Shown here piece after piece: positions 1 through 3,944 of a stretch of 5,108 nucleotides of DNA. This DNA comes from Candidatus Kaiserbacteria bacterium RIFCSPHIGHO2_01_FULL_58_22. GTDB taxonomy: Bacteria; Patescibacteriota; Minisyncoccia; Phycocordibacterales; UBA2100. Under the pieces are notes generated by a model, which saw nothing but the letters and a program-made list of their open reading frames with translations, was not told the origin of the DNA and ran no database searches. The stretch covers positions 1-5,108 of the forward strand of contig MFLB01000036.1 of the NCBI GenBank assembly GCA_001781445.1. The letters run 5' to 3'. A program made the position numbers and the translations under genes. Position 1 is the stretch's first letter. The number at the start of each line of letters is the position of its first letter.

Positions 1-38
1 GCTAGGCGACTCCGCGTCGGCTAGGCGACTCCGCGTCG
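1..38. repeat. 19-bp tandem repeat, two copies
   Basis: Two perfect head-to-tail copies of GCTAGGCGACTCCGCGTCG lie at 1-19 and 20-38. Each unit can fold into a small hairpin (CGAC, loop TCCGC, GTCG). The array starts at the window edge, so more copies may lie to the left. It abuts a terminator-like hairpin and has no coding appearance. Confidence 0.8.
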
Positions 39-60
39 GGGAGCCACTTCGGCTCCCTTT
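39..60 (+). terminator. Rho-independent terminator of an upstream gene
   Basis: GGGAGCC (39-45) pairs perfectly with GGCTCCC (51-57) around the 5-nt loop ACTTC, followed by TTT. The T-run is on the + strand, so it would end transcription of a gene lying left of the window, before the rpsO promoter. The short T-run makes it a moderate rather than strong terminator. Confidence 0.55.
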
Positions 61-114
61 ACGCTGGAATCGTCCTCGATTTGGGTTCCGTCTTGCGTTG
101 GACTAGACTGCCAC

Positions 115-143
115 TTGCGCGTGCATGAAGAATGTGCTATCAT
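115..143 (+). promoter_or_regulatory. rpsO promoter giving a leaderless transcript
   Basis: TTGCGC (115-120), a 17-bp spacer, then TATCAT (138-143), with an extended TG at 135-136. Only six bases (144-149) separate the -10 box from the ATG at 150, so the expected start point falls on or next to the start codon. No Shine-Dalgarno sequence precedes the ATG, which agrees with a leaderless mRNA. Confidence 0.65.
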
Positions 144-149
144 TAAAAA

Positions 150-416
150 ATGCTCACGAAGCGCAAAAAGCAGAACGAGATACAGAAAGGACAGCGCCAC
201 GACACCGATACGGGCTCTCCGGAGGTTCAGGTCGCCGTGTTGACCCGCCGGATAGAGGAACTCTCGGCCCATTTGGACAAAAACCGCAAGGATAAGCACT
301 CTCGCCGCGGCCTCCTTGGCCTCGTCGCCGACCGCCGCAAGCACCTCAAGTACCTTGAAACGACGAACAAGCGGCAGTACAGCACGCTCATCAAGAAACT
401 CGGCCTCAAGAAATAG
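150..416 (+). CDS. rpsO: 30S ribosomal protein S15
   Basis: Encodes 88 residues, the normal length for S15, a primary 16S rRNA-binding protein of the small-subunit platform that binds the central domain (helices 20-22) early in 30S assembly. The family signature is clear: DTGSPEVQ at residues 20-27, H41, then KDKHSRRGLLGLV (47-59), RRKHLKYL (62-69) and the C-terminal LIKKLGLKK. H41 and D48 match conserved rRNA-contacting positions. The start is fixed by homology and by the promoter, whose -10 box ends six bases before the ATG. An apparently leaderless mRNA means that the leader-based S15 autoregulation known in E. coli cannot work here in that form. In many bacteria rpsO directly precedes pnp; here pnp is about 3.5 kb downstream. 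Confidence 0.97.
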   Translation: MLTKRKKQNEIQKGQRHDTDTGSPEVQVAVLTRRIEELSAHLDKNRKDKHSRRGLLGLVADRRKHLKYLETTNKRQYSTLIKKLGLKK

Positions 417-444
417 CTTTCAGCTGTCAGGTTTCAGGTTTCAG
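415..444. repeat. Left arm of imperfect 30-bp inverted repeat
   Basis: This stretch starts in the rpsO stop codon and has a TTTCAG-rich sequence. Its reverse complement matches 533-562 at 24 of 30 positions, including a perfect 11-nt end (AGCTTTCAGCT against AGCTGAAAGCT). The internal CAGGTTT is itself repeated. Such short AGCTGAAAGCT-type repeats recur between genes in many Patescibacteria genomes, as far as I recall. Confidence 0.65.
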
Positions 445-467
445 CGGAAATGTATCTGCTTTTGGGT

Positions 468-473
468 TATACT
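468..473 (+). promoter_or_regulatory. Possible -10 box for the NYN gene
   Basis: TATACT lies in the gap between rpsO and the NYN gene. No convincing -35 is seen at the usual distance. If used, transcription would start near 480 and leave a leader of about 90 nt that contains the right arm of the inverted repeat. Cotranscription from rpsO is the alternative, since no terminator is seen after rpsO. Confidence 0.35.
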
Positions 474-532
474 GTTCCCAGAGAGTTCGTGAGTAGACCT
501 TTTCTTTAGAAGAATCATCGGTTTTATTTAAA

Positions 533-562
533 CTGAAAGCTGACAGCTAGAAGCTGAAAGCT
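533..562. repeat. Right arm of imperfect 30-bp inverted repeat
   Basis: This arm is built from reiterated CTGAAAGCT / CTGACAGCT / AAGCTGAAAGCT blocks and ends six bases before the NYN start codon. It pairs imperfectly with 415-444 across an 88-nt loop. It occupies the place where a ribosome binding site would be expected and offers none. Confidence 0.65.
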
Positions 563-568
563 ACTCCT

Positions 569-1174
569 ATGGCAATCATCAAACACCCTGAACAGCGCGT
601 CGGCGTCTTCATCGACACGCAAAATCTCTACCACAGCGCGAAGAACATCTACCACGCGCGCGTCAATTTCGGCAATGTGCTGAAGGATTCCGTCGCCGGG
701 CGGCGGCTCATCCGCGCGCGCGCATACATGGCGACAACCGAGTCCGGCGAGGAAAAGGCGTTCCTCGAAGCGCTCGTCAAGCTCGGCATCGAGCCGAAGA
801 CGAAAGACCTCCAGATCTTCTACGGCGGCGCCAAAAAGGCCGACTGGGACGTGGGGCTGGCGGTCGACGCGATTACCGCGTCGTCGAAGCTCGACACGGT
901 GCTCCTGTTCACGGGCGACGGCGACTTCATACCGCTCGTGGAGTACCTCAAGGTGCACGCCGGCTGTCAGGTGGAGGTCGTTTCCTTCGGCCGCTCCACC
1001 TCCGGCCGCCTCAAAGAAGTGGCCGATCACTTTCTCGATCTCGACGACGACCCGCGCCGCTACCTCATCAACTATCGTTCGACCCGCTTCTCCCGCTCGC
1101 GGCAATCAGCCGCGCTTCCGCCCGAAACGCGAAAAGGCCTCGAGGAAACCGAGCGCATCACGGAGGTGGAGTAG
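569..1174 (+). CDS. NYN domain protein, LabA/DUF88-like putative RNase
   Basis: The protein has 201 residues. The NYN (PIN-like) fold is supported by its spaced acidic motifs: VGVFIDTQNL (11-20, D16), the WDVGLAVDA block (93-101, D94 and D100) and FTGDGDF (114-120, D117 and D119). VEVVSFG (135-141) and a region ending near the DLDDD run (157-161) complete the domain. In the family these acidic residues hold a catalytic metal, and several members are single-strand-directed RNases; activity here is inferred. Residues 165-201 form a basic, then acidic, probably disordered tail. The ATG at 569 is the first one before the conserved strand and lacks a Shine-Dalgarno site. A tiny ORF follows after six bases. 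Its place between rpsO and pnp is compatible with an RNA-processing role but does not prove one. Confidence 0.85.
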   Translation: MAIIKHPEQRVGVFIDTQNLYHSAKNIYHARVNFGNVLKDSVAGRRLIRARAYMATTESGEEKAFLEALVKLGIEPKTKDLQIFYGGAKKADWDVGLAVDAITASSKLDTVLLFTGDGDFIPLVEYLKVHAGCQVEVVSFGRSTSGRLKEVADHFLDLDDDPRRYLINYRSTRFSRSRQSAALPPETRKGLEETERITEVE

Positions 1175-1180
1175 CCGTTC

Positions 1181-1309
1181 ATGGATCGCAAAAGGGAAAC
1201 TATTAAACAGCGGGCTACTGAATACGGTGTCTCGGAGAAGTTTGTCAGAATCGTTGATCGCTTCATGCGCAAAAATGACAAGATTCTAAAACGACTCGCG
1301 CAAAAATAG
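1181..1309 (+). CDS. Small basic protein, 42 residues, unknown
   Basis: I do not recognise this ORF. It encodes 42 residues beginning MDRKRETIKQ and ending KILKRLAQK, very rich in Lys and Arg, with a likely helix in the second half (residues 18-41). It starts six bases after the NYN stop and is preceded by GGAGGTGGAG (1162-1171), the only strong Shine-Dalgarno-like sequence in front of a gene in this window, nine bases from the ATG. That site and the tight spacing suggest cotranslation with the NYN gene. It is too short for composition alone to prove it. A small RNA-binding accessory protein is possible, but this is a guess from charge only. Confidence 0.5.
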   Translation: MDRKRETIKQRATEYGVSEKFVRIVDRFMRKNDKILKRLAQK

Positions 1310-1383
1310 TCGGGAGCGTTTATACTCTTGAGACCATGATCTTGAGAATATATCAGGCGGTTGAACGGCGCATCTCGCGGCCA

Positions 1384-1403
1384 ACGTTCGCTAAAGCTTC
1401 AGC
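1384..1403. repeat. Single copy of a suspected dispersed CPR repeat
   Basis: The motif CGTTCGCTAAAGCTTCAGC contains a near-palindrome (GCTAAAGCTTCAGC, 12 of 14 positions) and overlaps the last codons and stop of the DUF475 gene. Read forward in one frame it gives PTFAKASA, resembling the FAKASAG-type repeats that I recall from predicted Patescibacteria proteins. Only one copy is present here. The rest of the convergent gap (1310-1390) shows no clear terminator. It has a TATACT at 1321-1326 and a duplicated TCTTGAGA (1326-1333 and 1340-1347). Confidence 0.35.
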
Positions 1404-2374
1404 ATGGCGCGGCGGGAAGAGACGTAGGCGAGAATGATGAAGCCGAGGCCGATGAGACCGGTGAAAGGCTCCGGAACATGGATGAAGAGCGAGCCGAGCA
1501 GGGCGACGGCGAGGCCGAAGATGGCCCAGTGCGCGCCGTGTTCGAGGTAGGGGAGCGTCTCCAGCGTTCGCGCGCGCACCAAGGCGACGGTCGCGGAGCG
1601 CACGAAGAGCGCGCCGACGCCCAGGCCCGCGATTATGAACACGAGGTTCGACGTTACCGCGAACGCTCCGACGACGCCGTCGAGCGAGAAGGCGGCGTCC
1701 AAGATATTGAGGTAGATGAAGAGCGCTATCGAACTTTTGGCAATATCCGCGCCGGAGTGCATCTCGAACGACTGCGCGACGCCCTCTATCACGATGAAGA
1801 GAACGACGCCGACGAGGCCCGCGATGAGAATCGTCGCCGCCTCACTAGGGAGAACGAGCGCCGAAACGAGGAGTATGGAGAGCGTGAGCGCGACCTCAAT
1901 CGCCTCGATGCCGCCCCAGCGCGAAAGGTGCTTCTCGACGATGACGAGCCAGTGGACCGTTTTCCGGTCGTTGAAAAAATACTTGAGCGACACGAGAAGC
2001 AAGAACGCGGCGCCGAACGCCGCGATCGCGGTGTGCGCCTCTTCGAGGTAGTGACCGTACCGGAGAGGTTCGAACAGCGCGAGATCGAGGACGGCGAGAG
2101 GCGCAAGCCCGGCCGCAACGGCGACGATGAATATGGGCAGGACGAATCGGGTCCCGAAGACGGCGACAAGAATGCCCCAGGTCAGAAAACGCCTCTGCCA
2201 GATCGGCTCCATGCGCTCGAGGACTTTCGCGTTCACGACCGCGTTGTCGAAGGAAAGCGTCGTTTCGAGGACGGCGAGAAGCGCGACGGTGAAAAGCGCC
2301 GCGAGCCCGCCCCAAAGGTACGCCGCGAGGCACGCGACGACGGCTACGGCGGTGGGGAATATCAAAATGCCCAT
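1391..2374 (-). CDS. TerC-superfamily DUF475 integral membrane protein
   Basis: The protein has 327 residues and about nine hydrophobic segments. It carries the two-fold acidic motif of the TerC superfamily: E37 followed by SFDNAVVNA (41-49) in the first half, and D226 with AFSLDGVVGAFA (228-239) in the second. These residues lie inside membrane helices and are the expected cation site. The family includes TerC/Alx-type manganese exporters; the substrate of the DUF475 branch is not established, so metal ion transport is inferred. Length and intact motifs suggest a working gene. It converges with the NYN operon and diverges from the ATPase gene. Codons 17-24 are identical in nucleotide sequence to the severed DUF475 fragment at 3699-3806, so its N-terminus and promoter may be replacements. 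The start has no Shine-Dalgarno site. Confidence 0.88.
   Translation of the reverse strand: MGILIFPTAVAVVACLAAYLWGGLAALFTVALLAVLETTLSFDNAVVNAKVLERMEPIWQRRFLTWGILVAVFGTRFVLPIFIVAVAAGLAPLAVLDLALFEPLRYGHYLEEAHTAIAAFGAAFLLLVSLKYFFNDRKTVHWLVIVEKHLSRWGGIEAIEVALTLSILLVSALVLPSEAATILIAGLVGVVLFIVIEGVAQSFEMHSGADIAKSSIALFIYLNILDAAFSLDGVVGAFAVTSNLVFIIAGLGVGALFVRSATVALVRARTLETLPYLEHGAHWAIFGLAVALLGSLFIHVPEPFTGLIGLGFIILAYVSSRRAMLKL
2303..2327. repeat. 25-bp direct repeat, copy 1
   Basis: These 25 bases are identical to 3735-3759 and in the same orientation, 1432 bp apart; three further bases to the left extend the match to 27 of 28. On the minus strand they encode AAYLWGGL, residues 17-24 of the intact DUF475 protein. 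Flanking DNA on both sides differs, so the block marks a recombination junction or att-like site better than an old whole-gene duplication. Confidence 0.8.
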
Positions 2375-2380
2375 TATGCG

Positions 2381-2389
2381 AGCATACTA
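2381..2389 (-). promoter_or_regulatory. Possible -10 region of the DUF475 gene
   Basis: On the minus strand TAGTATGCT lies just upstream of the start codon. TATGCT would leave six bases before the ATG, the gap seen at rpsO; TAGTAT would leave nine. The DUF475 fragment near pnp keeps a similar block (TACTATGCCCGCAT) at the same place. No good -35 is visible, so the exact box is uncertain. Confidence 0.35.
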
Positions 2390-2423
2390 TCACGAATCGG
2401 CTTGAATTTCTTACGGGGTATTT

Positions 2424-2432
2424 TGCTATACT
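2424..2432 (+). promoter_or_regulatory. Upstream extended -10 promoter (P1) of ATPase module
   Basis: TGCTATACT is an extended -10 (TG at 2424-2425, TATACT at 2427-2432). A TTGAAT at 2402-2407 is 19 bp away, longer than ideal. Transcription would begin near 2439, inside the first palindrome, and give a leader of about 50 nt containing most of the 19-bp inverted repeat. Confidence 0.45.
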
Positions 2433-2482
2433 AATACCGGGAATCCCGGTAGATTGACAAGACACCGGGATTCCCGGTATTA
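2432..2482. promoter_or_regulatory. Two palindromic operators forming a 19-bp inverted repeat
   Basis: ACCGGGAATCCCGGT (2436-2450, palindromic out to 2435-2451) and ACCGGGATTCCCGGT (2464-2478) are each palindromes around one central base, with centres 28 bp apart. They are exact reverse complements, and with their flanks make a perfect 19-bp inverted repeat (2432-2450 and 2464-2482) around a 13-nt spacer. Each is also followed by TTGACA (2454-2459 and 2483-2488), so the unit is tandemly duplicated as well. Copy 2 fills the spacer of promoter P2 and reaches its -10, where a bound dimer would exclude RNA polymerase. No DNA-binding regulator is encoded in the window. Confidence 0.65.
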
Positions 2483-2483
2483 T
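2454..2483 (+). promoter_or_regulatory. Consensus-type promoter P2, leaderless, operator in spacer
   Basis: A perfect TTGACA (2454-2459), an 18-bp spacer, then TATTAT (2478-2483, five of six consensus bases). The gap to the ATPase ATG at 2490 is six bases, as at rpsO, so the transcript should begin at the start codon. The spacer contains the second palindrome. Confidence 0.6.
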
Positions 2484-2489
2484 TGACAT

Positions 2490-3452
2490 ATGAGAATTCA
2501 TCTGCCCAATAGCGCATGGCTCGGTAACATTGACCCGTTCCTGCGGCGATTCGATCCGCGCGATCAGAAAAGCCTCCGCATCACCGCGAACAAGAAGTGG
2601 ATCTCGGTCCACCCCATGATCCTCGCAATGATCGCCTCTCTTGGCCAAGTCGTCCCTCGCGGGAATATTGCATGCGAACCTCTGGAAGCGCGGTCAAAAC
2701 ATTACTTCGAGCGCATGCGGTTGTTCAAATTCCTCGGCATTGATTCCGGCATTGAAATGACGGAGCACGAACCGGCGGGCCGTTTTGTCCCCCTCACGCA
2801 GATCAAGAACTCCTCGTCTCTTACGAGCTTCATTACCGAAATGATCCCGCTTCTCCATCTCACCCCCGCGCATGCAGAGCCGATACGCTACATCGTCAGC
2901 GAATTGGTCCGCAACGTTATTGAGCATGCCGAGTCGATGCACGGCGCGTTCGTCGCGGCGCAATATTACGCGAAAAGCAATTCGATCCGCATCGGGATCA
3001 GCGACTCGGGAATCGGGATCCGCAGGACGATCAACAGGTCGTATAACGCGCCGGATGATCTCTCCGCGATACGGCTTGCGCTCATGCCGGGAGTCACCGG
3101 AACCACGCGCCGCGAGGGCGGAACCGAACAGAACGCTGGTGCGGGCCTTTTCTTCATCAAATCTATTGCCGCGGTCAATAGCGACTTCTTCGCCATCTAT
3201 AGCGGCACAGGATTCTACAAACTGCTAAAACAGCGCGCCAGAAGACGCCACGTCTTGCATGCCGACCCTTTCGATGACCGCCATTCGGCCGGTAACGATT
3301 TCCCCTCCTGGCCTGGAACTGCCGTCGGAATAGACATGAAGCTCGATGAGAATGAAACGTTTTCCGCTCTTCTCGACCACGTTCGCGAAACATACGCGAG
3401 GGCCGTGCGGGAGCGAAGACGGACGCGTTTTAAGAAACCAATATTCGTATGA
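2490..3452 (+). CDS. GHKL (HATPase_c) ATP-binding protein, anti-sigma/kinase-like
   Basis: The protein has 320 residues and no membrane segments, so it is cytosolic. The C-terminal half is a GHKL ATPase domain: N box SELVRNVIEHA (137-147, with E138 and N142), G1 box DSGIGI (172-177), G2 box NAGAGLFFIK (215-224), and a closing strand near PGTAVGIDM (275-283). Residues 1-105 form a separate domain; the strand-helix run near 28-52 and FVPLTQI (99-105) suggest a degenerate STAS-like module, which is less certain. There is no histidine-kinase dimerisation box, so it resembles SpoIIAB/RsbW-type switch kinases or stand-alone ATPases. The gene overlaps the STAS-like gene by four bases (ATGA), implying translational coupling and physical partnership. 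The start is supported by promoter P2 and has no Shine-Dalgarno site. The target of the pair is unknown. Confidence 0.82.
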   Translation: MRIHLPNSAWLGNIDPFLRRFDPRDQKSLRITANKKWISVHPMILAMIASLGQVVPRGNIACEPLEARSKHYFERMRLFKFLGIDSGIEMTEHEPAGRFVPLTQIKNSSSLTSFITEMIPLLHLTPAHAEPIRYIVSELVRNVIEHAESMHGAFVAAQYYAKSNSIRIGISDSGIGIRRTINRSYNAPDDLSAIRLALMPGVTGTTRREGGTEQNAGAGLFFIKSIAAVNSDFFAIYSGTGFYKLLKQRARRRHVLHADPFDDRHSAGNDFPSWPGTAVGIDMKLDENETFSALLDHVRETYARAVRERRRTRFKKPIFV

Positions 3453-3736
3453 CGGTCGCAGTGCGCCCGCTTGCCGGAGCGTTCGCGGAAAACAAAGACC
3501 TCGCGCGCGACATCCGGTTGCAAAAGATACTTCCCGCACTCGAGCGCGGAGAGATCGTAACGGTCGACTTCGCGGACGTGACTGGCGCGACACAATCGTT
3601 CATCCACGCTCTCGTGAGCGACCTTTTCAGAAAATACGGGAACGATGTTCTGGACCGGATCCTGTTTAAGAACTGCAACGAAACCGTACAAAAAGTCATC
3701 ACCATCGTCTCCGAATATATGCAAGAATCCGCGTGA
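3449..3736 (+). CDS. STAS-like domain protein (DUF4325 type)
   Basis: The protein has 95 residues. The core VTVDFADVTGATQSFIHALV (37-56), followed by RKYG (61-64) and LFKNCNETVQKVI (72-84), fits the DUF4325 STAS-like family, in which a strand ending in D-F is followed by a T/S-Q-S-F helix start. In classical STAS antagonists a Ser or Thr at this position is phosphorylated by the partner kinase; T48 and S50 are candidates, by analogy only. It begins in the ATGA overlap with the ATPase gene. Its stop codon TGA (3734-3736) runs into the 25-bp direct repeat, whose first two bases it uses, so the natural C-terminus may have been changed by the junction, although the domain looks complete. No terminator is seen before pnp. 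Confidence 0.78.
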   Translation: MTVAVRPLAGAFAENKDLARDIRLQKILPALERGEIVTVDFADVTGATQSFIHALVSDLFRKYGNDVLDRILFKNCNETVQKVITIVSEYMQESA

Positions 3737-3806
3737 GCCCGCCCCAAAGGTACGCCGCGCCGCTTACGGCAACGGACACGAGCGCGGGAAAAATGAATAC
3801 GCCCAT
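3699..3806 (-). pseudogene. Severed 5' end of a second DUF475/TerC gene
   Basis: Read on the minus strand, an ATG at 3806 opens with MGVFIFPALV and continues to AAYLWGGL at residues 17-24, matching the intact DUF475 protein at 15 of its first 24 residues. Homology stops in codon 25. After that the frame runs antisense through the end of the STAS-like gene and stops at 35 residues (ILAYIRRRW). The acidic metal-site motifs are absent, so it cannot be a transporter. Upstream bases also resemble the DUF475 promoter region. I call it a recombination remnant. A single-helix membrane peptide with a basic tail could still be made from it, which is unproven. Confidence 0.75.
3735..3759. repeat. 25-bp direct repeat, copy 2
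   Basis: Identical to 2303-2327 and in the same orientation. It begins within the STAS-like stop codon and encodes, on the minus strand, AAYLWGGL of the severed DUF475 fragment. All eight codons agree at every synonymous position, while codons 1-16 of the two copies have diverged. Confidence 0.8.
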
Positions 3807-3859
3807 GGATGCGGGCATAGTAGCACACACGAGCGGACAATAGCGTCGCGAGAGAAACG

Positions 3860-3868
3860 TGGTATAGT
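3860..3868 (+). promoter_or_regulatory. Extended -10 promoter for pnp
   Basis: TGGTATAGT gives an extended -10 (TATAGT at 3863-3868); no good -35 is visible. Transcription would start near 3875, leaving a leader of about 70 nt. The leader holds a small hairpin (CAGCG at 3904-3908 with CGCTG at 3917-3921) that might be regulatory. GATAAT at 3881-3886 is a weaker alternative. Confidence 0.45.
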
Positions 3869-3944
3869 CCCGTCATACAGGATAATCGTGGTGTTTGGAT
3901 AGGCAGCGGAAACGCGCGCTGAAATCTAGACATCACCAAGCGAA

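Noticed and set aside
524..1105. 193-codon minus-strand frame opposite the NYN gene
   Set aside because: The + strand has all NYN motifs in order; the antisense product shows no recognisable domain and a biased composition.
1321..1338. TATACT promoter driving a leaderless ORF at ATG 1336
   Set aside because: There is no -35 or extended -10, the gap to the ATG is nine rather than six bases, and the 33-codon product runs antisense into the DUF475 gene without gene-like features.
1361..2434. Long + strand open frame of 357 codons opposite the DUF475 gene
   Set aside because: Its product is an almost uniform run of Arg, Glu and Asp, which is what the antisense of a GC-rich hydrophobic membrane gene gives. 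The minus strand encodes a clear TerC-family protein.
1896..2648. 250-codon minus-strand frame spanning the DUF475 start, the operators and the ATPase start
   Set aside because: It runs through promoters and out of frame across the DUF475 gene, and gives an Arg/Ser/Pro-rich product typical of a shadow frame.
3759..3770. GCCG-CTTA-CGGC hairpin as terminator after the STAS-like gene
   Set aside because: The stem has only four base pairs, is followed by no T-run, and lies within the DUF475 fragment.
3215..3939. Minus-strand frames across the ATPase end, STAS-like gene and pnp leader
   Set aside because: They oppose two genes with recognised domains. Only the short DUF475-like stretch ending at 3806 shows real homology, and it is in a different frame.
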